A stretch of DNA of 64,000 nt. Source: Bin95 sp965215305 (GTDB lineage Bacteria > Pseudomonadota > Alphaproteobacteria > Bin95). How positions within the stretch are numbered: position 1 is the first letter of the stretch; every line of letters starts with the position of its first letter. A program made the translations under genes and the position numbers. This document shows, one piece after another, positions 33,751 to 43,161 of this stretch. The notes under the pieces are model-generated. The model had not been told where the DNA came from. It worked only from the letters and a program-made list of their open reading frames with translations, and did not search any database. The DNA lies in the NCBI GenBank assembly GCA_965215305.1, contig OZ244041.1, positions 186,001 through 250,000 on the forward strand, read 5' to 3'.

Positions 33751-35357
33751 GTGAGGCCGGCCTTCTCGCGCTCCCGCTGGCGCAAATCGCGGCGGCGGAT
33801 CTTGCCGGTGGCGGTCATGGGCAGCTCGCGCACGAATTCGACCGCGCGCGGATATTCATGCGCGGAAAGGCGTTCGCGGACATGGGCGCGGAGTGCGGCT
33901 TCCAGTGCCTGCGCCGGCGCTTCGCCCGCGCGCAGCACCACGAACGCCTTCACGATCTCGCCGCGCACAGGGTCCGGCGCGCCGATGGCCGCCGCCATGG
34001 CGACTGCCGGATGGCCCATCAGGCATTCCTCGATCTCACCGGGGCCGATGCGGTAGCCGGCTGAGGAGATGACATCGTCCTCCCGCCCGACGAAGCGGAA
34101 GGCGCCGTCCTCATCCTGCACGCCGAGATCGCCGGTCAGCAACCACTCGCCATTGAACTTGGCGGCCGTCGCTTCCTCGTCGCGCCAATAGCCGAGGAAC
34201 ATCACCGGATCCGGGCGGCGGACGGCGATCTCGCCCGATTCGCCGGGCGGCAGCGGGGCGCCGGCGCCATCCAGCACCGCGACCTCGTGGCCCGGTATGG
34301 CGCGCCCGAGCCAGCCGGGCCGGACGGGAAACAGGCTCGCGCAATTGCCGATCACCAGATTGCATTCCGTCTGGCCGTAGAATTCGTTGATCGTGAGGCC
34401 GAACACATCGCGCCCCCAGCCGAGCAGCTCCTCGCCCAGGCTTTCGCCGCCGCTGCCGATGCTGCGCATGGCGAGGCCGGACGCGCGCTGCGCGGCCTCC
34501 GGGGCCTGGCGCATCATCTTGAGCGCCGTTGGCGGCAGGAAGGCGTTGCGCACGCCATGGCGCGCCATGAGCGCAAACGCCTCCTCCGGGTCGAACTTGC
34601 CCGCGCGCGAAGCCAGCACCGGCACGCCCGCCGCCCAGGCCGGCAGCAGCACATCCAGCAGCCCGCCGGCCCAAGCCCAGTCCGCCGGTGTCCAGAACAG
34701 GTCCCCCGGCTGCGGGAAGAACTCCTGAGGGAGCGCCACGCCCGGCAGGTGTCCCGGCAGGACCCTGTGGCCATGCAGCGCCCCTTTGGGCGGGCCGGTC
34801 GTGCCGGAGGTGTAGATCAGCAGCGCCGGGTCGTCGGGGCCTGTATCGACCGTCTCGAAGCGGTCGGAGGCCCGTTCGATAACCTCCCAGAAATCCTCCG
34901 CGATCACGGTTGTCAGCTCCGGCAGGTCGAGCGCCGCGACCTTCTCCCGGCCTTCCGCATCGGTGATGAGCGCCTTTGCGCCGGAATGGCCGAGCCTGTA
35001 GGCCAGCGCCTCCTCGCCGAACAGGGTGAAGAGCGGCAGCGCGACGGCGCCCAGCTTGTAGGCGGCCAGATGGGCCAGCCCGGTCTCAACGCACTGCCCG
35101 AGCAGCACCGCCACCCGGTCACCCCGCCCGACGCCCGTGGCGGCAAGCGCATTGGCGAGCTGGTTGGAGAGCCGCGAGAGCTCCCGGAACGACCAGAGGC
35201 GCGGTTCGCCGCCCGCCGGGTCCGGGCAGATCATCGCCGGACGGTCGCTCGCCACATGCCGCTCGCAGGCATGCTCGGCGATGTTGTAGCGGGCCGGCAC
35301 CCGCCAGCGGAATGCGGCCCGGACCGCCTCCCAGCTCTCGCGGCGCTCGAAGATCAT
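33747..35357 (-). CDS. AMP-dependent acyl-CoA synthetase
   Basis: The 536-residue enzyme forms acyl-CoA through an acyl-adenylate. The P-loop LLIYTSGTTGPPKGALHGHR, the middle motif NEFYGQTECNLV, the LLTGDLG Asp and the C-terminal lysine in MTATGKIRRRDL are complete. The closest general resemblance is to acetyl/propionyl or medium-chain ligases (the HASDRPAMICPDPAGGE-type entry lid). It overlaps the MBL-fold gene upstream as ATGA and the MFS gene downstream. The substrate acid may come from the lactone opened by the neighbouring hydrolases. Confidence 0.92.
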   Translation of the reverse strand: MIFERRESWEAVRAAFRWRVPARYNIAEHACERHVASDRPAMICPDPAGGEPRLWSFRELSRLSNQLANALAATGVGRGDRVAVLLGQCVETGLAHLAAYKLGAVALPLFTLFGEEALAYRLGHSGAKALITDAEGREKVAALDLPELTTVIAEDFWEVIERASDRFETVDTGPDDPALLIYTSGTTGPPKGALHGHRVLPGHLPGVALPQEFFPQPGDLFWTPADWAWAGGLLDVLLPAWAAGVPVLASRAGKFDPEEAFALMARHGVRNAFLPPTALKMMRQAPEAAQRASGLAMRSIGSGGESLGEELLGWGRDVFGLTINEFYGQTECNLVIGNCASLFPVRPGWLGRAIPGHEVAVLDGAGAPLPPGESGEIAVRRPDPVMFLGYWRDEEATAAKFNGEWLLTGDLGVQDEDGAFRFVGREDDVISSAGYRIGPGEIEECLMGHPAVAMAAAIGAPDPVRGEIVKAFVVLRAGEAPAQALEAALRAHVRERLSAHEYPRAVEFVRELPMTATGKIRRRDLRQREREKAGLT

Positions 35358-36151
35358 GCCGGAGCCGGCTCCAGGTCGAAGCGCACGATCTCGCCCTCGA
35401 ACTCGGGCCCGGCTGCGGGGAAGCGCCGCACGAGCTCCGGGTCGTGGCCGGGGATCAGGTGGTCGCGGGAGAGCATGCGCGCGCCCAGCGTCCGGTAGCC
35501 TTCCAGCATTTCCTTCAGGTCGTAGAAGACGCGGAAGGGCCGCACCCGTTCCATCTCGTCATAGAGATGCACGGCATCGGAAGCCACAATCACCGGCCCG
35601 CGCCGCGTCGCCACCTCCAGCGCGATCTGGCCGCGCGAATGGCCGCCGATCAGGATCTGCGAGAGGCCGGGCGCAAGCTCGCCGTCGCCGTCATGGAACC
35701 GCAGGCGCCCGTCATAGTTCAGCCCGACCAGGGCGAGCGTATTGCGCTTGCCATACATCTTGAGCGCCGGATGGGTCACGTCCCGCCCGGTGACGGTCAG
35801 CATCTCCTGGTCCTGGATATGGAACACTGCCTGCGGGAAGGCGTCCAGATTGCCGACATGGTCGTAATGGCAATGGGTGACGACGACATCGGAGACGGTC
35901 GCCGGGTCGATGCCGAGCCGGCGAAGGCCGTCCGCCGGGTCATAGAGCGTGTCGTGGCCGAGCCGGTCGCCGACGCGCACCGCATAGCCGCAATCGACCA
36001 CCCAGATGCGCCCGCCGCCGCGTATGACCCAGAAATAGAAGTCGAGCCCCGGCGCTTGCACCGCCGGGTGGCCGTCCAGATACATTTCGCTTTCCGGGCG
36101 GAAGTCCTCCCGCCCGTAGCGCAGGCCGTAGATCTCATAATCCGGGGTCAT
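35354..36151 (-). CDS. MBL-fold hydrolase, N-acyl homoserine lactonase family
   Basis: The 265-residue metallo-beta-lactamase-fold enzyme has the two-zinc motif THCHYDHVGN (His93, His95, Asp97, His98), later His in LIGGHSRGQIALEV, and a third-site His/Asp in VIASDAVHLYDE-type segments. The layout matches AttM/AhlD-type lactonases, which open the ring of acyl-homoserine or related gamma-lactones. It is the first gene of the lactonase/ligase/MFS/SnoaL/PcaD operon. In AttM-type operons, lactone opening feeds CoA-ligase or dehydrogenase steps, so a gamma-lactone carbon source is as likely as quorum quenching. Confidence 0.87.
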   Translation of the reverse strand: MTPDYEIYGLRYGREDFRPESEMYLDGHPAVQAPGLDFYFWVIRGGGRIWVVDCGYAVRVGDRLGHDTLYDPADGLRRLGIDPATVSDVVVTHCHYDHVGNLDAFPQAVFHIQDQEMLTVTGRDVTHPALKMYGKRNTLALVGLNYDGRLRFHDGDGELAPGLSQILIGGHSRGQIALEVATRRGPVIVASDAVHLYDEMERVRPFRVFYDLKEMLEGYRTLGARMLSRDHLIPGHDPELVRRFPAAGPEFEGEIVRFDLEPAPA

Positions 36152-36170
36152 GCAGGCTCCTCCCTCCCGC

Positions 36171-36213
36171 CAGCATAGCGCGCGCCAGCCGCAAGTCGTA
36201 TAAGCCGCCGGCG
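36171..36213. repeat. 43-bp direct repeat, left copy
   Basis: This copy starts CAGCATAGCGCGCGCC and contains CGCAAGTCGTATAAGCCGCC. It matches 37095-37137 at 40 of 43 positions in the same orientation, including CGCAAGTCGTATAAGCCGCC exactly. The two copies bracket the EEP nuclease gene at 36232-37080. The TCCCTCC before this copy resembles TCCCTTC before the other. Confidence 0.8.
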
Positions 36214-36231
36214 TGAAATGAGGGGTGCGGC

Positions 36232-37080
36232 GTGATCCGAGTCGTAAGCTGGAATATCGCCAAGAGGATCAAGCCATGGCACTGCCTAGCGAAAATGGCG
36301 GAGCGGGGCGAGGCAGATGTCGCGCTGCTACAGGAGCCCGGGTGCCCCCCAGATGAATTGCGGGGTCTGTTTTACTTCGAGAACGATATCCACTGGGACA
36401 GGTCCTTTTTCGACCGCTGGCCCTTGGTCGTGCAGCTGTCGGACCGGGTTGAGGTCGAGTGGTTTCGGCAGGTGCCACCATGGAGCGAAATCGGCGAGCG
36501 GGAAATCGGCGCAAGCGGCATCGGGACCTTAGCCTGCGCTAGAGTGCAACCGGCCGGCAGGCCGAAAGAGACGTTTATCGCGGCCTCGATGTATGCGCGG
36601 TGGACAGGAGCTCATCCGTCCATCGGGAAAAAACGGCCGGGCATTTACGCCGACCTATCGGCTCATCGGATCCTTTCTGATCTGTCGACCTTCATCGACT
36701 ATACAGATCCGTCCCGACACCGCATCCTCACAGCTGGCGACCTGAATTTGTGCTACACTACAACGGAAATTACGCCGCTTTTCAGACGCGAACGCACGGT
36801 CTGGAACCGCTTCGAGGCGCTGGGATTGGAGTTTCTAGGTCCACAGCTTCCGAACGGCCGCCCGTCGCTATCACCGCAACCGGGTGTCCCTAGCGACACA
36901 CAGAATGTTCCAACATATCACACTCTTAAACAATCTCCGGCGGAGGCCAATTATCAACTCGACTACGCCTTCGCCTCACGCGGCTTCCACGAACAGATTA
37001 AGGTGTGCGCGCTCAACGGTGTCGAGGAATGGGGGCCGAGCGACCATTGCCGGTTGCTGATAGAGGTCGGCACAGCCTGA
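36232..37080 (+). CDS. Endonuclease/exonuclease/phosphatase family protein
   Basis: The 282-residue protein has the EEP catalytic set: Asn8 in VVSWNIAKRI, Glu35 in ALLQEPG, GDLN at residues 169-172, and Ser-Asp-His in WGPSDHC at 270-272. Family members cut DNA, RNA or phosphoesters; the sequence does not say which. It starts at GTG 36232 behind AGGGGTGCGG. Its codon use is less GC-rich than its neighbours, and it is bracketed by imperfect 43-bp direct repeats, which suggests insertion into the gap between the divergent lactonase and exporter genes. No recombinase accompanies it. Confidence 0.82.
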   Translation: MIRVVSWNIAKRIKPWHCLAKMAERGEADVALLQEPGCPPDELRGLFYFENDIHWDRSFFDRWPLVVQLSDRVEVEWFRQVPPWSEIGEREIGASGIGTLACARVQPAGRPKETFIAASMYARWTGAHPSIGKKRPGIYADLSAHRILSDLSTFIDYTDPSRHRILTAGDLNLCYTTTEITPLFRRERTVWNRFEALGLEFLGPQLPNGRPSLSPQPGVPSDTQNVPTYHTLKQSPAEANYQLDYAFASRGFHEQIKVCALNGVEEWGPSDHCRLLIEVGTA

Positions 37081-37094
37081 CTCCCTTCGCCGCC

Positions 37095-37137
37095 CAGCAT
37101 AGCGCGCGCCGGGCGCAAGTCGTATAAGCCGCCCGCG
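37095..37137. repeat. 43-bp direct repeat, right copy
   Basis: This copy differs from 36171-36213 at three positions and ends three bases before the ATG of the exporter gene. It therefore also forms the exporter's untranslated leader or promoter; GTATAAG in it could act as a -10. A duplicated promoter fragment or target site would both produce this arrangement. Confidence 0.8.
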
Positions 37138-37140
37138 CCC

Positions 37141-38685
37141 ATGTCCGACACCACCGCCCCTGCCGCGCCCGCCGCTGCGCAGCCCGAATACACCGAGCTG
37201 CAGCGCTGGCTGACGCTGGTGACGGTCACGCTCGCCACCACGCTCTACGCGATGACGGTGACGATCGCCAATGTGGCGCTGCCGAAGATGCAGGGGACCT
37301 TCGGCGCGACGCAGGACGAGATCGCCTGGGTCGTCACCTTCAACATCATTGCTACCGCCGTCATGACGCCGGCCACCGGCTGGCTCGCGGAGAAAGTCGG
37401 GCGGCGCAATGTCATGGTGTGGGGCATTGCGATTTTCACCGTTGTTTCCGCCGGCTGCGGTCTCGCCGAAAGCCTGGAGCAGCTGGTGTTCTTCCGCATC
37501 CTGCAGGGCCTCGCCGGCGCGCCGCTGGTGCCGGTGAGCCAGGCCATCGTGATGACGATCTTCCCGCGCGAGCGCCATGGCACGGCGCTTGCCGTCTGGG
37601 GTATCGGCGTCACCATCGGGCCGATCATCGCACCGACGCTCGGCGGCTATGTCACCGAGCTCTACAATTGGCGCTGGATCTTCTTCCTGCTGGTGCCGGT
37701 CGGCATGGTCGCGTTCCTGTGCGCCGCGGCCTTTGTGCGCCGCCGGGCGCAGCGCCATCCGACAACGCTCGACTGGACCGGCTTCATCGCGCTCTCGCTC
37801 GCCATCGCCTCCCTGCAACTCATGCTCGACCGGGGCGAGCGGCTTGGCTGGTTCAACCACAATGAGATCATCCTGGAGGCGTTCGTCGCCTGCCTCGCCT
37901 TCTATGTGTTCGTCGCCCACATCTTCACCGCCGAGCGCCCCTTCCTGCAGCCGCGCATCCTCACCAACCGCAATTTCGTCATCGGGCTGGCGCTGACCTT
38001 CGTGTTCGGCCTGCTCAATTTCACGCCCATGGTGCTGTTCCCGTCGCTGTTGCAGGGCCTGCGCGGCTATCCGGACGGCATTATCGGCTACCTGCTGGCG
38101 GTGCGCGGCCTCGGCACGCTCTGCGGCTTCCTGTTCATCATGTTCTACGGCCAGCGCATCGACCCGCGCCTCCTGCTGCTCGCGGGCTTCCTCACCCAGG
38201 GCGTCTCCGGGCTCGCCATGGCGCAGTTCGACATCAACCTCACCACGTTTGGCGTCGCCTGGACCTCCATGCTCCAGGGCTTCGGCGTCGGGTTGATCTG
38301 GGTGCCGCTCTCCATCGCCACCTTCTGGACGCTCGCGCCCCGGGACATGACGGAAGGCACGGCGCTCTTTCACCTCATGCGCAATATCGGTTCGTCGATC
38401 CACATTTCGCTGTCGGTGGCGCTGGTGATCCACACCGCGAAGATGAGCTATTCGGAGCTTTCGAGCTTTGCGACGCCCTATAACGACGCGCTCGGCCGCG
38501 TTGTGTCGGAGGGGCCGTGGAGCCTGGAGGGCGGGGCCGGCATGGCGGCGCTGGTGCGCGAGATCGGCCGCCAGGCGCAGATGATCGGCTATGTCAACGC
38601 GTTCTACTTTTTCGCCGCCACGGCTTTCATCTGCGTCCCCCTGCTCCTCTTCGTCCGCAAGCCGACGGCCGCAACAGCGGGCTAA
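37141..38685 (+). CDS. DHA2 family (EmrB/QacA-like) MFS exporter
   Basis: The 514-residue drug:H+ antiporter has fourteen membrane segments. TATGWLAEKVGRRNVMVWGI is the loop after helix 2, FRILQGLAGAPLVPVSQAIV is the motif of helix 4, and WGIGVTIGPIIAPTLGGYVT is antiporter motif C in helix 5. It usually works with an EmrA-type membrane-fusion protein, which is not in the window. It ends four bases into the convergent dehydratase gene. The exported compound is unknown. Confidence 0.92.
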   Translation: MSDTTAPAAPAAAQPEYTELQRWLTLVTVTLATTLYAMTVTIANVALPKMQGTFGATQDEIAWVVTFNIIATAVMTPATGWLAEKVGRRNVMVWGIAIFTVVSAGCGLAESLEQLVFFRILQGLAGAPLVPVSQAIVMTIFPRERHGTALAVWGIGVTIGPIIAPTLGGYVTELYNWRWIFFLLVPVGMVAFLCAAAFVRRRAQRHPTTLDWTGFIALSLAIASLQLMLDRGERLGWFNHNEIILEAFVACLAFYVFVAHIFTAERPFLQPRILTNRNFVIGLALTFVFGLLNFTPMVLFPSLLQGLRGYPDGIIGYLLAVRGLGTLCGFLFIMFYGQRIDPRLLLLAGFLTQGVSGLAMAQFDINLTTFGVAWTSMLQGFGVGLIWVPLSIATFWTLAPRDMTEGTALFHLMRNIGSSIHISLSVALVIHTAKMSYSELSSFATPYNDALGRVVSEGPWSLEGGAGMAALVREIGRQAQMIGYVNAFYFFAATAFICVPLLLFVRKPTAATAG

Positions 38686-39353
38686 AGCACCTCGTCGCCG
38701 CGCGAGACGGTTTCGCCGTAGCGGGAGAGGGAGGGGGGCTTGAGGCCGGCATAGGCGCGCTCGACGGCTGCGGCCGTGGCGCGGTTCTCGCGCTCGAAGA
38801 GGCTGTTGCCGGCGAGGTCGCTCTCCACCAGCAGCGGGCCGAAGCGGCTGACCTCCAGCACCCAGACCGCCTGGGCGATGCCGAGGTCCTCCAGCCAGTG
38901 CGCCGCCTGCACCCGGGTGACGCCGCGCCCGAGCAGCGCACCCGTGCCGTAGCCGACCGTGGTGAGATAGACCGCCCCGTTCGGCACGAAGAGGTCGCGG
39001 TAGTCGGCCTCCGACATGCCGCCCTTGCCGACGATCACCTTCGCGCCCGATAGCGCGAAGAAGCGCTCCATGAAGCGCGAGAAGCGGAAGCTGGCCGTGG
39101 CCGTGACCGCGCCGAGATTCAGGCTGCCGTCCTCGCGCACGCTGGCTGCAGGCGAGCAGTGGAAATTGACATTGCTGAGCGCCTTCAGATCGACCGGCGG
39201 CGCCATGCCCTCGTCCACCACCCGGCGGTAGAGCCCTTCCCGGCCCGTATAGATCACGCCGTCCAGATAGACGATGTCGCCGATGGCGAGCTCTTTCAGC
39301 GCCTCCGGCGAGACCGGCGTGCTCAGGCGGTGCGTGCGAGGGGCTGCTGCCAC
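38682..39353 (-). CDS. ttdB: Fe-S hydro-lyase, beta subunit (class I fumarase/tartrate dehydratase)
   Basis: The 223-residue beta subunit pairs with the alpha subunit encoded upstream to make a [4Fe-4S] fumarate hydratase or L(+)-tartrate dehydratase. Conserved stretches are GDIVYLDGVIYTGREGLYRR, GPLLVESDLAGNSLF and KVIVGKGGMSEADYRD. No ATG is in place; GTG 39353, with GGGAGA seven bases upstream, gives the right N-terminus and overlaps the alpha gene by 31 bases. Whether it acts on fumarate, tartrate or a related acid cannot be told from sequence. Confidence 0.88.
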   Translation of the reverse strand: MAAAPRTHRLSTPVSPEALKELAIGDIVYLDGVIYTGREGLYRRVVDEGMAPPVDLKALSNVNFHCSPAASVREDGSLNLGAVTATASFRFSRFMERFFALSGAKVIVGKGGMSEADYRDLFVPNGAVYLTTVGYGTGALLGRGVTRVQAAHWLEDLGIAQAVWVLEVSRFGPLLVESDLAGNSLFERENRATAAAVERAYAGLKPPSLSRYGETVSRGDEVL

Positions 39354-40285
39354 CCGACCGTCTCCCGGCGCATATAGGGCGTGAACCAGCGCGGGTCGCT
39401 GCGATATTCGACCTCGCCGCCGGCATGGACCCGCGCCGTTGCCCGGCGCGAGGAGAGGCAGAAGCAATGCACGCTCATCGGCATGCCGCCGGTATGCGTG
39501 TAGCCGACCTCGACATGGCAATCGATCACCATCGAGGAGCCGACGAAGCCCATCGGCCCCATGCCGATATTGTTGCCGAGATCCTTGAGCTCCGCCTCCA
39601 GCTTGGCGATCCCCGGGTCGGGATTGGGCTCGCCCACGGGCCGCAGGCACGCCGCCTGCTTGCCGAGCGTCATCGATGTGTCCTTGGAGCCGCCGAGACC
39701 GATGCCGACAATCGCCGGCTGGCAAGCGAGGCCGCGCCGCCCGAACTGCACCAGCGTGTCCAGGAAGAAGCGCTTGATGCCGTCCATGCCGTCCGCCGGG
39801 AACAGCATGCGGTAATCCGTGCCGAACAGTCCGCCCTTGTGGACGGTGGTGAGCTCGATCCAGTCGGCGTCCGGCTCGAAGCTGTATTCGATCTCGGGCG
39901 CGTTGATGCCGACATTGTTGTCATGGTCGGTGCGCCAGAGAGGATGCACGCGGTTCGGGCGGAGCGGCACGCTCTGCGTCGCCTCGGCCGTCGCCGAGCG
40001 GATCGCCTCCTCCAGCGCGACGAAACCACCCTCCGGCCGCGCCTCATTGCCGGCCTTCACATAGAAGCGCGGCACGCCGGTGTCGGCGCACATGGCGCGG
40101 CGGTCGGCCTCCGCCGCCTCCCAGTTCTCCAGCATCGCTTCCAGAACGAAGCGCGAGAGCTCGTGCTGTTCACGCGCCAGCATGCCGCGAATGCCGTCGC
40201 GGTAGTCATGCGGGATTTCTATGGCGGCGCGCGCCATGATCTCCAGGGCGGCCTCTTGCAGCAGGTCTCGGGCGATCTCGGGCAT
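39323..40285 (-). CDS. ttdA: Fe-S hydro-lyase, alpha subunit (class I fumarase/tartrate dehydratase)
   Basis: The 320-residue subunit holds the iron-sulfur cluster. MCADTGVPRFYVKAG has the first cluster cysteine, GLACQPAIVGIGLGGSKDTS the second, and HVEVGYTHTGGMPMSVHCFC the third region. The N-terminus IPHDYRDGIRGMLAREQHE is also typical. It follows the ABC permease gene by 46 bases on the same strand, so it may end the same large operon. The match is to the alpha half of two-subunit enzymes rather than the fused class I fumarase. Confidence 0.9.
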   Translation of the reverse strand: MPEIARDLLQEAALEIMARAAIEIPHDYRDGIRGMLAREQHELSRFVLEAMLENWEAAEADRRAMCADTGVPRFYVKAGNEARPEGGFVALEEAIRSATAEATQSVPLRPNRVHPLWRTDHDNNVGINAPEIEYSFEPDADWIELTTVHKGGLFGTDYRMLFPADGMDGIKRFFLDTLVQFGRRGLACQPAIVGIGLGGSKDTSMTLGKQAACLRPVGEPNPDPGIAKLEAELKDLGNNIGMGPMGFVGSSMVIDCHVEVGYTHTGGMPMSVHCFCLSSRRATARVHAGGEVEYRSDPRWFTPYMRRETVGWQQPLARTA

Positions 40286-40331
40286 GGCCGTCCGAATAGG
40301 CCCGGCCCGGCCCCTCGTCAACCACCGCCGC

Positions 40332-41127
40332 TCACGCCCGCCACCGGAGCAGGAAGCGTTCGGCCCGCGCAATCGACCAGTTCGCGGTAAGGCCCATGAC
40401 GGACAGGATCGCGACGCCGGCCAGCAGTTCATCCATGGCCATGAGGCTGCCCGCAAGCATGATATAGGCGCCAATCCCGAACTCCGCACCGATCATCTCG
40501 GCTGCCACGAGCAGCACGATGGCGATGGCGGCCGAGATGCGGAATCCCGGCAGCATTGCCGGCAGGGCCCCCGGCAGGATGATCTTGCGCACGATAGAGA
40601 GCCAGGAGAGCCCGAAGGACTGCCCCATACGGATCAGCCCGCGGTCCACATTGTCCACGCCGCCATAGCTCGCGACCACGGTGGGGAAGAAGGTGCCGAA
40701 GAGAATCGTCGCCACCTTCGAACCCTCGCCGATGCCGAACCAGATGATGAAGAGCGGCAGCAGCGCAATCTTCGGAATCGGGAAGATGGCGGCGACGACC
40801 GGCGCCAGGCCCGCGCGGGCAAGCGAGAACAGGCCGATGGAGAAGCCGACGGCGATGCCGAGCAGCGTGCCGAGCGTCCAGCCGAGCAGGAGGCGCTGCA
40901 GCGAGGCGCCCAGATGCTTCCAAAGGAGGCCGGTTTCCGCGAGATGCGCGAGAGCGGCCAGCGCTTCCGACGGCGCCGGCAGGACCAGTGGCGGGATCAG
41001 GCCTGTTCGGCACCCCGCCTCCCAGACGGCGATGACGGCGATGAACACGAGCGGTCCGACGGCGCCAACGGGCTTCGGCGAGAACCCACCGCCCCGGAAT
41101 GCGACCGGGCGCCCGCCGTCTCCGGGC

Positions 41128-41135
<8 letters not shown>
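40332..41135 (-). CDS. ABC transporter permease (SsuC/TauC type)
   Basis: The 267-residue inner-membrane permease has about six helices. The EAA-type loop AAQSFGLSWLS-like segment (MGQSFGLSWLSIVRKIILPG) contacts the ATPase. Close relatives import sulfonates, taurine, nitrate, pyrimidine precursors or aromatic acids. It overlaps the ATPase gene by eight bases. It belongs with the binding protein and ATPase encoded immediately upstream. Confidence 0.9.
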
Positions 41136-41895
<760 letters not shown>

Positions 41896-41920
41896 CGCCC
41901 CGCGGCCCCCGTCCGGCGCC

Positions 41921-42952
41921 TCAGTAGGTTTCGACGTAGCTCCCGTCCACCAGCTTGTCGATGCCGATTTCGCCCTTGACCAGGCCCTCGGCCTTGAACC
42001 AGTCGAGTTGCGCCTTGACACTCGACAGATTGAGCTTCGCGCCTTCGTTAAGCCGCATGGCGCCATTGCGAATCGACGGCGCGGCCTTTTCATAGGGCCG
42101 GCTGGTATAGACATATTTGTGGATGAGCCTGACCGTCGCCTCGGCCGCGTCCTCGCCAGCAGTCTTGTCCACCAGCGCCGCGTTGAAATCCGCCGCCCCG
42201 CGCGAGAAGGCCGAGAGGAAGCGTTCGGTCAGGTCCCGTTTCTCGGCCGCGTTCTGCGCCGACGTGAACACCGTCGTCACCTGGTAGTCGGGCGCATAGT
42301 CGTTGACCCAGCCGACGATGTGGACCGCGCCGCCCTTCGCCAGCGCCTTGGCGATATGCGGCACGATCGCCCAGGCGTCGACCTGCCCCGATTTGAGCGC
42401 AGCGATGACCGCGCCCACCTTCTGCAGCGGCCGGAGCTGGATTTCGGACATCGGGATGCCTTCCTTCTCCGCGATCCGCGACGCCATGTAGTGGAAGGAG
42501 GAACCCGTCTGGGTGATGCCGAAGCTGCGCCCGGCGAGCTTCGCCGGCGAGGTCACGCCATCCTTGAAGGCTGCATCGGACACGAGGATCGCGGACCCAT
42601 CGATGCCCTCTTCCTCATGCAACGCGCCGCCGATGACCTTGATGGCGCCCTTGTCCGCGAGGTTGATGAGCCCGCCGGTAATCGCGGTCACGCCATAGTC
42701 GATATCGCCGGAGGCAATGGCGACCGCCATGGGCGCGGCGGCCTGGAAATATACGAACTCGACGTCGAGCCCGGCTTCCTTGAAATAGCCTTTCTCGAAG
42801 GCGATGAAGCTTGCGGAGTGGGACGTGAAGCGCAGCGCCCCCACCTTGATCTTGTCGTCGGCGGCAATTGCCTGGCCGGCAATGACCGTCGCTCCCGCCA
42901 GCAGCGCCAGCGCCGACCGCCGAATCACGGCGGCAAATCCTGTCATCGACAT
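41921..42952 (-). CDS. ABC transporter substrate-binding protein (SsuA/NMT1-like)
   Basis: The 343-residue periplasmic protein has a signal peptide (RRSALALLAGATVIAGQAIA, cleaved near AIAA-DDK). The two-lobe NMT1/SsuA fold is seen in ALRFTSHSASFIAFEKGYFK and GVTAITGGLINLADKGAIKV, and SFGITQTGSSFHYMASRIAE lines the ligand cleft. The ATG at 42952 has GGGAGAG nine bases upstream. Members bind sulfonates, pyrimidine-like rings or aromatic acids; the hydantoinase gene 209 bases upstream hints at a cyclic ureide or similar N-compound. Confidence 0.9.
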   Translation of the reverse strand: MSMTGFAAVIRRSALALLAGATVIAGQAIAADDKIKVGALRFTSHSASFIAFEKGYFKEAGLDVEFVYFQAAAPMAVAIASGDIDYGVTAITGGLINLADKGAIKVIGGALHEEEGIDGSAILVSDAAFKDGVTSPAKLAGRSFGITQTGSSFHYMASRIAEKEGIPMSEIQLRPLQKVGAVIAALKSGQVDAWAIVPHIAKALAKGGAVHIVGWVNDYAPDYQVTTVFTSAQNAAEKRDLTERFLSAFSRGAADFNAALVDKTAGEDAAEATVRLIHKYVYTSRPYEKAAPSIRNGAMRLNEGAKLNLSSVKAQLDWFKAEGLVKGEIGIDKLVDGSYVETY

Positions 42953-43161
42953 CTTCTGCTTCTCTCCCGAAAGACCCCTCGAAGGCGCATCATAATACAG
43001 AAACCGGCGGCAGCGGCGAAACCAGCCCTCCTGGAGTGTCATGACCTGTCAGGCGATGTCATGGCGGCTTCGGTCACCGTCAATCCCAGCGGTTCGAGGC
43101 ATTGCCGCCGGATAACGCCGCCGGGATGGGGTGGATCCCGCATGAGCATGGCGCAGCCCCC

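Noticed and set aside
35354..36151. Quorum-quenching as the sole role of the MBL-fold lactonase
   Set aside because: Its operon partners are a CoA ligase, carrier and PcaD-like hydrolase, which fit catabolism at least as well; no LuxI/LuxR gene is in the window.
36976..39426. 816-codon minus-strand frame opposite the exporter
   Set aside because: It runs antisense to a 14-helix exporter and across the frame of ttdB; its product has no domain.
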